The position numbers were made by a program, and so were the translations under genes. From DUEL01 sp964580565 (GTDB taxonomy: Bacteria > Chloroflexota > Anaerolineae > B4-G1 > DUEL01), in contig CAZOLN010000091.1 of NCBI GenBank assembly GCA_964580565.1, forward strand, positions 1-11,251: a stretch of 11,251 nt of DNA. The letters run 5' to 3'. Shown here one piece after another: positions 1-6,095 of this stretch. A model generated the notes under the pieces. It saw nothing but the letters and a program-made list of their open reading frames with translations, searched no databases and was not told the DNA's origin. The stretch's first letter is position 1. Each line of letters starts with the position of its first letter.

Positions 1-80
1 CCCTGGCTGGTCACTTGCGCTGTCGAGCCGTGCATTCACCTGCGGGAGGCTGGCAAACTGTCAGGTAGCCGGTCAACAGA

Positions 81-115
81 CAACCGGTTGACATCCTGGG
101 AAAAAAGTCTATAAG
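81..115 (+). promoter_or_regulatory. Probable sigma70-type promoter with overlapping palindrome
   Basis: A perfect -35 hexamer, TTGACA, lies at 88-93. After a 16-base spacer comes TATAAG (110-115), a five-of-six match to the -10 consensus. Transcription would start near 121-123, just upstream of the ATG at 137, which argues against the GTG at 119 as the start codon. CAACCGGTTG at 81-90 is a perfect 10-bp palindrome overlapping the -35, and GTCAAC (72-77) pairs with GTTGAC (87-92). A repressor could bind here, but no regulator is identified. Called by eye from consensus matches only. Confidence 0.5.
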
Positions 116-136
116 GAAGTGGAGGGCAAAGGATCA

Positions 137-1264
137 ATGGCACACAAACCGATTGTCTCCGTCGTCTCTTGCGATAGGTATGATCCGGACGGGGTCCGCC
201 AAGCGATGGAGGCCGCGCTGGCGCCTCTGGGCGGCATCGGCCGCTTCGTCCGCCCCGGGATGCGGGTGCTTCTGAAGCCCAACCTGCTGGCCGCCGTCGA
301 TCTGGACCGGGCGGTGACGACCCACCCGACGGTGGTCCAGGCGGTGGCCGAGTTGGTCGCCGAGGCGGGCGGGGAGGTGTGGATCGGCGACTCACCCGCC
401 GGTCCCGTGGAGAACGGTCCGCGGGTCTGGCGCAGGAGCGGGATGGTCGACGTGGCCTCGCGGACCGGCGCGCGGCTGGTGCCGTTCGAGGGGGTGGAGT
501 GGAAACGCGTCGGCGATAACGACTACTTCATCGCCCGCCCCGTCTTCGAGGCCGATCTGGTGATCGACCTGCCGAAACTGAAGACCCACGTCCTCACCCT
601 CTACACCGGCGCGGTGAAGAACCTCTTCGGCACCATCCCCGGCACCCGCAAGCGGGAGGTCCACCTGCGCGCCCCCGGCATCCAGGACTTCAGCCGGGCC
701 CTGGTCGACGTGCTGGCGTTGGTCCGACCGGGGCTGACGATTATGGACGGGGTGTGGGGGCAGGAGGGGAACGGCCCGGGCACCGGCGGAACCCCCCATC
801 GGTATGGCTGCCTGGCGGCGTCGACGGATCCGGTGGCGTTGGACGCGGTGATCACCCACGCGATGGGATACCGGCCCGGCGAGGTGCTCCACCTGGTCGA
901 GGCGGAGAGGCAGGGGCTGGGCGTGGCAGATCCCCAGGCGATCCGGGTGGAAGGGGACCGGAAAGCGTTGGACTTCGGCCGGCTCGACCTGCCGAGGGCC
1001 CGGTGGTACTTCCGGATCCCCGCCTGGATGGGCGCGCCTCTCTACCGGGCGGCCCGGCTACGGCCGCGCGTGGTGACTGCCCGCTGCATCGGCTGCGGTC
1101 GGTGCGTGGAGGTCTGCCCCCAGGAAGCCATCGAGGCCGGCAAGCCCCCCCATTTCGACCTGGACCGGTGCATCGGCTGCCTCTGCTGCGGCGAGGTCTG
1201 CCCCGAGGGAGCCATCGAGCCCCACCGCGGGCTCCTGGCCCGGCTGATCGGCATCGGATATTGA
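137..1264 (+). CDS. DUF362 domain protein with C-terminal 2[4Fe-4S] ferredoxin domain
   Basis: A 375-residue protein. The first 300 or so residues match the DUF362 family, with a GMRVLLKPNL motif near residue 41, an IGDSPAGP loop, an LPKLKTH motif and a GAVKNLFG motif. This domain is of uncertain biochemical function and is often found with iron-sulfur clusters. The C-terminus holds two complete CxxCxxCxxxCP cluster motifs (Cys317, 320, 323, 327 and Cys345, 348, 351, 355), predicted to bind two [4Fe-4S] clusters for electron transfer. I see no signal peptide or membrane segment, so it is probably cytoplasmic. The ATG at 137 is preferred because GGAGG lies 11 bases upstream; the alternative GTG at 119 has poor spacing and would lie upstream of the predicted transcription start. 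It leads a unit with the alcohol dehydrogenase family gene downstream. The family call is strong; the substrate and pathway are unknown. Confidence 0.88.
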   Translation: MAHKPIVSVVSCDRYDPDGVRQAMEAALAPLGGIGRFVRPGMRVLLKPNLLAAVDLDRAVTTHPTVVQAVAELVAEAGGEVWIGDSPAGPVENGPRVWRRSGMVDVASRTGARLVPFEGVEWKRVGDNDYFIARPVFEADLVIDLPKLKTHVLTLYTGAVKNLFGTIPGTRKREVHLRAPGIQDFSRALVDVLALVRPGLTIMDGVWGQEGNGPGTGGTPHRYGCLAASTDPVALDAVITHAMGYRPGEVLHLVEAERQGLGVADPQAIRVEGDRKALDFGRLDLPRARWYFRIPAWMGAPLYRAARLRPRVVTARCIGCGRCVEVCPQEAIEAGKPPHFDLDRCIGCLCCGEVCPEGAIEPHRGLLARLIGIGY

Positions 1265-1371
1265 CAGGGAGCAAGGAGGGACGCTACCTGCGGCGCACGA
1301 CCCGTGAGGAGCGGAAGCGGTTCGGCAGTCCCTGGATCGTCATTTACCGACGACGGGAGGAGGAACAATGA
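1261..1371 (+). CDS. Possible 36-aa small protein bridging the DUF362 and adh genes
   Basis: An uncertain small ORF filling the gap between two genes. A TTG start at 1261 overlaps the upstream TGA stop, and its own TGA (1369-1371) overlaps the downstream ATG (1368-1370), the layout of translationally coupled genes. The product would be very basic and charged in its first half, then carry a short FGSPWIVIYRRR stretch near the C-terminus. About three quarters of its codons end in G or C, lower than the neighbouring genes appear. Against it: there is no clear ribosome-binding site, TTG is the only possible start, and its first codons fall in a spacer motif also found at 3682-3695. It may simply be an untranslated spacer. 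Confidence 0.3.
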   Translation: MTGSKEGRYLRRTTREERKRFGSPWIVIYRRREEEQ

Positions 1372-2378
1372 AGGCAATGGTCCTGCGCAAACCCCGGCCA
1401 GCCGAAGAGCGGCCGCTGGAGTTGACCGATCTCCCCCTGCCGGAGCCCGGCCCCGGCGAGATCCGGCTGCGGGTGCGGGTCTGCGGCATCTGCCACACCG
1501 ACCTGCACACGGTGGAGGGAGATCTGCGACTGCCCAAACTCCCCCTCGTCCCCGGTCATCAGATCGTCGGGATCGTGGAGGCGCGGGGGGAGGGGGCGGA
1601 CCGGTTCGAGATCGGCCAGCGGGTGGGGGTCCCGTGGCTGTACCGGACCTGCGGAGCGTGCGAGTTCTGCCAGCGGGGGCTGGAGAACTTGTGCCGGGAG
1701 GCCCGCTTCACCGGCCTCCACGCCGACGGGGGGTACGCCGAGGCGATGGTGGTCCATCAGGACTTCGCCTATCCCCTGCCGGAGGGGTACTCGGACGTGC
1801 AGGCGGCTCCGCTCCTCTGCGCCGGGATCATCGGCTACCGGGCGCTCAAACTGAGCGGGGTGGAGTCAGGACAGCGGCTGGGGATGTACGGCTTTGGCGC
1901 CTCGGCCCACGTCACCATCCAGGTGGCCCGGCACTGGGGGTGCGAGGTCTACGTCTTCACCCGCAGCGAGGGCCATCGGCGGCTGGCCCGGGAGTTGGGG
2001 GCCGCCTGGGTCGGCGGGGCGGAGGACGACCCGGGGGTCAGGATGCACGGGAGCATCATCTTCGCCCCGGCCGGACGTCTGGTCCCGGAGGCGCTGCGGG
2101 TGCTGGAGCGGGGTGGGACGCTCGCGCTGGCCGGGGTGACGATGACGCCCATCCCGGAGTTGGACTACGACCGGCTGCTCTACTGGGAGCGGTCGATCAA
2201 GAGCGTCGCCAACTTCACCCGGCGGGACGCGGAGGAACTGCTGGCGCTGGCCCCGAAGATCCCCATCCGGACCACCGTACAGACCTTCCCGCTGGATGCG
2301 GCCAACGAGGCACTCCTCGCCCTCAAGCGGAGCGAGATCGACGGGGCAGGAGTGTTGGTGATTGCACAACAGGGGTAA
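1368..2378 (+). CDS. Zinc-dependent alcohol dehydrogenase family protein (MDR superfamily)
   Basis: A 336-residue medium-chain dehydrogenase/reductase, close to the usual length. The N-terminal GroES-like domain carries the catalytic zinc ligands Cys39 (CGICHTD), His64 (PGHQ) and Cys151 (LLCAG). The four structural zinc cysteines are Cys95, 98, 101 and 109. The nucleotide-binding domain shows YGFGASAH (174-181) in place of the textbook GxGxxG loop, and GHQ in place of GHE. To my recollection both variants are typical of the AdhP/CAD2-like bacterial branch, so they do not signal a broken enzyme. The expected reaction is NAD(P)-dependent interconversion of an alcohol and an aldehyde; the substrate cannot be read from sequence. 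A strong GGGAGGAGG site precedes the ATG. The gene is probably co-transcribed with the DUF362 gene. Confidence 0.9.
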   Translation: MKAMVLRKPRPAEERPLELTDLPLPEPGPGEIRLRVRVCGICHTDLHTVEGDLRLPKLPLVPGHQIVGIVEARGEGADRFEIGQRVGVPWLYRTCGACEFCQRGLENLCREARFTGLHADGGYAEAMVVHQDFAYPLPEGYSDVQAAPLLCAGIIGYRALKLSGVESGQRLGMYGFGASAHVTIQVARHWGCEVYVFTRSEGHRRLARELGAAWVGGAEDDPGVRMHGSIIFAPAGRLVPEALRVLERGGTLALAGVTMTPIPELDYDRLLYWERSIKSVANFTRRDAEELLALAPKIPIRTTVQTFPLDAANEALLALKRSEIDGAGVLVIAQQG

Positions 2379-2393
2379 ATTGTGGAGGCGCGG

Positions 2394-2423
2394 GTTGGGG
2401 GCGCAACAAATTGCGCCCCCAAC
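2394..2423. terminator. Stem-loop between convergent genes, probable bidirectional terminator
   Basis: Arms at 2394-2406 and 2411-2423 form a perfect 13-bp GC-rich stem around a 4-base CAAA loop. It lies between the stop of the alcohol dehydrogenase family gene (2378) and the stop of the minus-strand phosphoglycerate mutase gene (2429), the usual place for a shared terminator. There is no good T-run on either side, so it is not a textbook intrinsic terminator. It could instead act as a 3'-end stabiliser or need a termination factor. Confidence 0.65.
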
Positions 2424-2428
2424 ATGAA

Positions 2429-3637
2429 TTATGCCCCGAATTTGGTCAACCGCTTTGCGTGGGCCAGCGCCAGGGGCATCAGGTCCACGTGGCGGATGTG
2501 GCCCAGCCCGCCCCGCATACAAGCCCGCTCCCCGAAGGTCTTTACCCCATCCGGACGGACGTAGTGCGACCAGAGGAGGACCGGCAGTTCGTGCCAGGAG
2601 TGGGCCTTCCACTTCGCAGGGGTGGAGTGGTCGCCGGTGACGATGACCACATCCGGCTGCAGGGCCAGCATCTCCGGGAGCACCCGGTCGAAGTGCTCGA
2701 TCACCTCCACCTTGCGCTCGAAGTCCCCGTCCTCCCCCGCGCTATCGGTCTTCTTGACGTGGAAAAAGAAGAAGTCGTACTCCGCCCAGTGGGCCTTCAG
2801 GGTCTCTACTTCGTCCTCGATCGTCTCTCCGGTGGGCAGGACCTCCATCCCGGCCAGTTTCGCCACGCCCCGGTACATCGGATAGGTGGCGATGGCGCCA
2901 CAGCGGAGTTTGTAGATCTCAGGCATCTTGGGGAGGCCGGGGTCCTTGGCGATGCCCCGGAGGTTGCAGCAGTTGGCCGGGTACTCGTCGGCCAGGAGGC
3001 GGCGGGCGTGGGCCAGCCAGCGGTTGAGGAGGTCGGCGGTGGGGGCGGCCTCCGGTCGAAGCGGCTCCACCGGCAGCGGCGGCACCCCCGTCTGCTGGGG
3101 ATCCGTCTCCGTCAGCCCGTCCTCCAGCCCCTCCCCGCGCAGCACCAGCACGAACCGGTACTCCTTCACCGGCTCGACGAAGGTCTCCACGCCGGGAAGT
3201 TTGATCGTCCGTAGTTTCTCGCACAGCCGCGCGCCGACCTCGGTGGGGATCCGCCCCGCCCGTCGGTCGGTGATCACCCCGGTCTCGGGATCGACCGTGC
3301 AGAAGTTCCCCCGGGCGGCGATGTCGTTCGGCCGGAGGTCGAAGCCGATCCCCAGCGCCTCCAGCACCCCCCGGCCGATCTCGTACCGGAGGGGGTCGTA
3401 CCCGAAGAGGGCCAGGTGGCCGGGACCGCTACCGGGGGAGATCCCCGGCGCGACCGGGGTGCTCATCCCGCAGATCGAGCCCGCAGCCAGCGCGTCCAGG
3501 TTGGGCGTGTTGGCCGCCTCCAGTTCGGTAGGGCCGTCCGGTCCCATCGGCAGCCCCCCCAGCCCATCCAGCACGACAAGGAGGATCTTCGTCTCTGCCG
3601 GTACACTCAGTTCCCGAAGTAGATCCAGGTTGTCCAT
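2429..3637 (-). CDS. apgM: Cofactor-independent phosphoglycerate mutase, archaeal type
   Basis: A 402-residue enzyme of the alkaline phosphatase superfamily, predicted to interconvert 3- and 2-phosphoglycerate in glycolysis and gluconeogenesis in the cytoplasm. Visible metal and catalytic motifs are Asp24 in VVLDGLGG, the putative nucleophile Ser70 in PGSGPGHLALFGYDP, His293 and Asp298 in HVKKTD, GDHS at 335-338, and a late SWHE motif (347-350). The length, about 400 residues, and the GYDP signature fit the archaeal-type ApgM family rather than the 510-residue bacterial GpmI. The ATG at 3637 is chosen because GAGGGGA sits just upstream; an in-frame ATG at 3691 would add 18 residues read from spacer sequence. 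The Mth938-like gene lies 62 bases upstream on the same strand and probably shares its transcript. Confidence 0.92.
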   Translation of the reverse strand: MDNLDLLRELSVPAETKILLVVLDGLGGLPMGPDGPTELEAANTPNLDALAAGSICGMSTPVAPGISPGSGPGHLALFGYDPLRYEIGRGVLEALGIGFDLRPNDIAARGNFCTVDPETGVITDRRAGRIPTEVGARLCEKLRTIKLPGVETFVEPVKEYRFVLVLRGEGLEDGLTETDPQQTGVPPLPVEPLRPEAAPTADLLNRWLAHARRLLADEYPANCCNLRGIAKDPGLPKMPEIYKLRCGAIATYPMYRGVAKLAGMEVLPTGETIEDEVETLKAHWAEYDFFFFHVKKTDSAGEDGDFERKVEVIEHFDRVLPEMLALQPDVVIVTGDHSTPAKWKAHSWHELPVLLWSHYVRPDGVKTFGERACMRGGLGHIRHVDLMPLALAHAKRLTKFGA

Positions 3638-3681
3638 CGGTTCCCCTCGTTTCAGATTTAAGGTTCCAGGTCGCGGGGTCG

Positions 3682-3699
3682 CAGGGAGCAAGGAGCAGG
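3682..3699 (+). repeat. Purine-rich spacer repeat (GGAGCA-type)
   Basis: A purine-rich GGAGCA-rich run in the 62-base gap between the two minus-strand genes. Its first 14 bases, CAGGGAGCAAGGAG (3682-3695), also occur exactly at 1265-1278. Related degenerate copies lie at 6371-6410, 6707-6744 and about 7784-7810. Because the neighbouring genes run on the minus strand, the purine-rich strand here cannot be serving as their ribosome-binding site. Confidence 0.5.
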
Positions 3700-4050
3700 T
3701 TAGCAGGTGAGGTGGAAGGCTCCCGCCGTCCGGCGACGTTCCCGCAGGTCGTTATAGCGCTGGACCGCTTCGCCGGTGTTGGCGACCACCAGTTCGATCC
3801 CGGCCTCCTCCAGCGCCTTACGCGTCTCCTCCGTCACCTTCATCCGGCCGAACGCGCCGGTCCCGACGACCAGCACCTCGGGAGCGGCCTCCAGGACCGG
3901 TTCCAGGTCGTCCGGGATCAGCCGGTGGCCCTCCTTCCGCCACCAGTTGCCGATCACCCGGTCCGGCAGCAGGATCAGGTCGCGGGTATGGGATGTCCCA
4001 TCCACCACCATTCGGCCGAAACGGTAAGCCTCGATCCGTGGAGGGGCCAT
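3700..4050 (-). CDS. Mth938-like domain protein (DUF498 / NDUFAF3-like)
   Basis: A 116-residue single-domain protein. It shows the pattern of the Mth938/DUF498 family: an N-terminal YRFGRMVVDG segment, a WWRKEGH stretch after the first strands, VLVVGTG followed by a basic loop at 60-70, and an AGIELVVANTGEAVQRYN segment near the C-terminus. Human NDUFAF3, a complex I assembly factor, shares this fold. The role of stand-alone bacterial members is not well established, so I assign none. The ATG at 4050 has a very good GGGAGGTGG site about 7 bases upstream; longer in-frame versions read through the promoter and are not credible. It is the first gene of a two-gene minus-strand unit with apgM. Confidence 0.85.
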   Translation of the reverse strand: MAPPRIEAYRFGRMVVDGTSHTRDLILLPDRVIGNWWRKEGHRLIPDDLEPVLEAAPEVLVVGTGAFGRMKVTEETRKALEEAGIELVVANTGEAVQRYNDLRERRRTAGAFHLTC

Positions 4051-4124
4051 TCTCACCACCTCCCTTGCTGCCGCCACAGCGGCGCAGAGAGTACGGGCTC
4101 CGTAGCGGTCCTCCGCCAAAGGCG

Positions 4125-4152
4125 AGTATACCGCGAAACGGGGGGTTGGCAA
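4125..4152 (-). promoter_or_regulatory. Probable sigma70-type promoter for the Mth938-like gene and apgM
   Basis: Read on the minus strand, TTGCCA (4147-4152) and TATACT (4125-4130) each match five of six consensus bases and are separated by 16 bases. Transcription would start near 4118, giving a leader of about 70 bases with the ribosome-binding site at its end. No transcript data support this; it rests on consensus match and position. Confidence 0.55.
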
Positions 4153-4188
4153 GATCGCCCCCCGGCCGTCCACGAATGGAGCACGAAT

Positions 4189-4230
4189 GCACGAATACAC
4201 GAATGCGCGAATACATTCGTGTATTCGTGC
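4189..4230. repeat. Perfect 17-bp inverted repeat with CACGAAT-type subrepeats
   Basis: Arms at 4189-4205 and 4214-4230 are exact reverse complements of each other around an 8-base loop (4206-4213). The arms are built of short CACGAAT/ACGAATA-type units, and further single copies flank them (about 4171-4187, and a degenerate ATTCGCG at 4234-4240). It lies between divergent promoters. It could act as a terminator or insulator for read-through, as a DNA-binding site, or as a small palindromic repeat element. No transposase or target-site duplication is visible. Confidence 0.8.
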
Positions 4231-4250
4231 CCCATTCGCGGATGGCCTAC

Positions 4251-4279
4251 TTGCGCAGAACGGCCTCCCGGGGGATAAT
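4251..4279 (+). promoter_or_regulatory. Possible promoter placing the transcript start at the pgeF ATG
   Basis: GATAAT (4274-4279) matches five of six -10 bases. TTGCGC (4251-4256), 17 bases upstream, is a weak -35. The predicted start, about 4286, is only one or two bases before the ATG at 4288, so the mRNA would be essentially leaderless. The -10 occupies the position where a ribosome-binding site would otherwise be. Confidence 0.4.
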
Positions 4280-4287
4280 TCGGACCG

Positions 4288-5067
4288 ATGATACGGGAGA
4301 CACTGGACAACGGCATCGTTCGCTATCGGTTCGAGACGCTCGACCAGGAGGTCGTACCCCACGCCGTCTTAACCCGTCTTGGGGGGGTGAGCCAAGGGCC
4401 GTTCGCCACGCTAAACCTAGGCCATACGGTGGGAGACGACCTGGAGGCGGTAGAGGAAAACCATCGCCGGGTCTTCGCCGCGCTGGACCTTCGCCGCGAT
4501 CGGCTGGTCAGCCCCTACCAGGTCCACAGCGCCAACGTGCGCTGGGTAAGCGACGCCCACGCCGGGACGGTCCAGCCGGCCACCGACGGGCTGATCACCG
4601 ACACGCCGGGGCTGGCGATCCTCTTCCGCTTCGCCGACTGCGTGCCCATTCTTCTCTTCGATCGCACCCACCGGGCCATCGGGCTGGTCCACGCCGGGTG
4701 GCGGGGGGCGGCGAAGGGGGTGGTGGCAGCGGCGGTGAAGGCATTTGCCCACCACGTCGGCAGCCGCCCCGAGGACCTGTGGGCGGGGATCGGCCCGGCC
4801 ATCGGCCCCTGCTGCTACCGAGTGGGGTCGGATGTCGCCAGGGCGGTCGCGCGGGCCTGCCCCGCCGATGCCCAGATCGCCCACCGGAAGGACGGCGGGG
4901 TCTATCTCGACCTGCCCGGCGCGGTGCGGGCCCAACTGGCGGCCGCAGGGGTCGGGCAGGTGGAGATGTCCGGCATCTGCACCGCCTGCCACACCGAGGA
5001 GTGGTTCTCCCACCGGGCGGAGCGGGGGCGGACGGGACGGTTCGGGGTGGTGATGATGCTGCGGTGA
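4288..5067 (+). CDS. pgeF: Peptidoglycan editing factor PgeF (YfiH/YlmD, LACC1 family)
   Basis: A 259-residue protein of the DUF152/multicopper polyphenol oxidase-like family, close to the usual length. The three conserved zinc-site residues are present: His80 (YQVH), Cys118 (FADCVP) and His135 (VHAGWRG). Other family signatures are IGPAIGPCCY (169-178) and the C-terminal CTACHTEEWFSHR with RTGRFG. E. coli YfiH removes mis-incorporated amino acids from peptidoglycan precursors, and relatives act on purine nucleosides, so both activities are plausible. No signal peptide is seen and the protein should be cytoplasmic. It is the first gene of the envelope cluster. Its stop lies 11 bases before the yggS ATG, and an in-frame GTG for yggS overlaps the stop, suggesting translational coupling. 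Confidence 0.92.
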   Translation: MIRETLDNGIVRYRFETLDQEVVPHAVLTRLGGVSQGPFATLNLGHTVGDDLEAVEENHRRVFAALDLRRDRLVSPYQVHSANVRWVSDAHAGTVQPATDGLITDTPGLAILFRFADCVPILLFDRTHRAIGLVHAGWRGAAKGVVAAAVKAFAHHVGSRPEDLWAGIGPAIGPCCYRVGSDVARAVARACPADAQIAHRKDGGVYLDLPGAVRAQLAAAGVGQVEMSGICTACHTEEWFSHRAERGRTGRFGVVMMLR

Positions 5068-5078
5068 GAGGCAACCCG

Positions 5079-5822
5079 ATGGAATACGGCGAGTTCGTCC
5101 ACCAAAACCTTTCGCGGGTGCGGGAGCGGATCGGGGAGGCGGCAGCGCGAGCCGGGCGCGACCCTGGGGAGATCACGTTGGTGGCGGTGACGAAGACCTT
5201 CCCGGTGCAGGCGATCCTGCTCGGCTACGACCTGGGCCTTCGCCACTTCGGGGAGAACCGGCCCGAGGAGGGGGCGGAGAAGATCCCCCAGGTGAACGCA
5301 GCGGTGGACGGCCCCCGCCCCACCTGGCACATGGTCGGCCACGTCCAGAGCCGAAAGGCCGGACTCACCGTGGCCCACTTCGACGTGGTCCACTCGGTGG
5401 ACCGGCTCAAGATCGCCCGGAGGCTGAGCCGGTTCGCCGTCGAGGCCGGCCGGGTGATCCCCGTCCTCCTCGAATGCAACATCAGCGGCGAAGCGACCAA
5501 GTTCGGGTTCCCGGTGGACCGCTGGCAGGAGGACGAGGCTCAGCGGGAGGCCTTTTTCGCCGCCTGCGCCGAGATCCTGACCCTGCCGGGGCTCCGGGTG
5601 GAGGGGTTGATGACGATGGCCCCGATCGCCGAGGACCCGGAGGAGGTGCGACCGGTCTTCGCTGGGCTGCGGGCGCTGCGGGACGCGCTGGCGGAGCGGT
5701 TCCCTCAGGTGACGTGGCGGGAACTCTCGATGGGGATGACCGACGACTTCGAGGTAGCGGTGGAGGAGGGAGCGACGATGGTGCGGATCGGCCGGGCCAT
5801 CTTCGGCCCCCGCCCCACCTGA
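5079..5822 (+). CDS. yggS: YggS/PROSC family PLP-binding protein (YlmE)
   Basis: A 247-residue protein of the pyridoxal-phosphate homeostasis family, a single alanine-racemase-like TIM barrel with no second domain. The PLP lysine is Lys39 in LVAVTKTF. Other family motifs are FGENR, WHMVGHVQSRK, the NISGEATKFGF loop and LSMGMTDDFEVAVEEGATMVRIGRAIFG at the C-terminus, the last two contributing to phosphate binding. The family controls free PLP levels and is not known to be an enzyme. The ATG at 5079 follows a GAGAGG site; a GTG at 5064, overlapping the pgeF stop, is an alternative adding five residues. Together with pgeF upstream and yggT downstream it forms the ylmD-ylmE-ylmG order. Its stop codon is the first three bases of the heptamer array. 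Confidence 0.93.
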   Translation: MEYGEFVHQNLSRVRERIGEAAARAGRDPGEITLVAVTKTFPVQAILLGYDLGLRHFGENRPEEGAEKIPQVNAAVDGPRPTWHMVGHVQSRKAGLTVAHFDVVHSVDRLKIARRLSRFAVEAGRVIPVLLECNISGEATKFGFPVDRWQEDEAQREAFFAACAEILTLPGLRVEGLMTMAPIAEDPEEVRPVFAGLRALRDALAERFPQVTWRELSMGMTDDFEVAVEEGATMVRIGRAIFGPRPT

Positions 5823-6072
5823 CGTATGACGCTTGACGTTTGACGCCCGACGTTTGACGCTTGACGTTTGACGCCTGACGTTTGACGCCNNNNNNNNNNN
5901 NNNNNNNNNNNNNNNNNNNNNNNNNNNNNNNNNNNNNNNNNNNNNNNNNNNNNNNNNNNNNNNNNNNNNNNNNNNNNNNNNNNNNNNNNGACGTTTGACG
6001 CCCGACGTTTGACGCTTGACGTTTGACGCCTGACGTTTGACGCCTGACGCTTGACGCGTGATGCCTAACACC
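5820..6072. repeat. Heptanucleotide tandem repeat array (TGACGYY), interrupted by a gap
   Basis: Ten consecutive 7-base units of the TGACGTT/TGACGCC/TGACGCT/CGACGTT type run from 5820 to 5889. About eleven more run from 5990 to about 6065, ending in degenerate units. The units are arranged in a higher-order 28-base and 56-base pattern, not at random. There is no conserved gene in this stretch; open frames through it translate to a meaningless repetitive peptide. The array occupies nearly all of the yggS-yggT spacer. Most unit junctions create TTGACG, a near-perfect -35 hexamer, but I see no convincing -10 before yggT. Confidence 0.95.
5890..5989. other. Assembly gap of exactly 100 N
   Basis: A run of exactly 100 N, the conventional placeholder for a gap of unknown size. 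It interrupts the heptamer array, and its two flanks are identical over 55 bases (5835-5889 and 5990-6044). The real length here is unknown and could be negative, meaning that the two contigs overlap. Confidence 0.98.
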
Positions 6073-6095
6073 CGAGACCGACCAGCGAGGTGACG

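Noticed and set aside
1..118. Tail of an upstream gene at the window start
   Set aside because: I see no coding signal on either strand with recognisable homology; only the promoter region was supported.
1261..1290. Promoter starting with TTGACA at 1261-1266 for the alcohol dehydrogenase family gene
   Set aside because: No acceptable -10 follows at 16-18 bases (only a weak TACCTG), and the hexamer is made by the end of the DUF362 gene.
1491..1570. Alcohol dehydrogenase inactivated because GHE is GHQ and the Rossmann loop is atypical
   Set aside because: All zinc ligands are present and, as far as I recall, both variants are usual in this branch of the family.
1304..3214. A 636-codon open frame on the plus strand
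   Set aside because: It overlaps the alcohol dehydrogenase family gene in another frame and apgM on the opposite strand. Its translation is a low-complexity Arg/Gly/Pro-rich shadow typical of GC-rich DNA.
3993..5078. Long in-frame extension upstream of yggS
   Set aside because: It runs across pgeF in another frame and across the divergent intergenic region; its product is Arg/Pro/Gly-rich with no family pattern. The yggS homology begins at 5079.
5820..6072. CRISPR array
   Set aside because: The units are 7 bases long and contiguous, with no unique spacers and no cas genes nearby.
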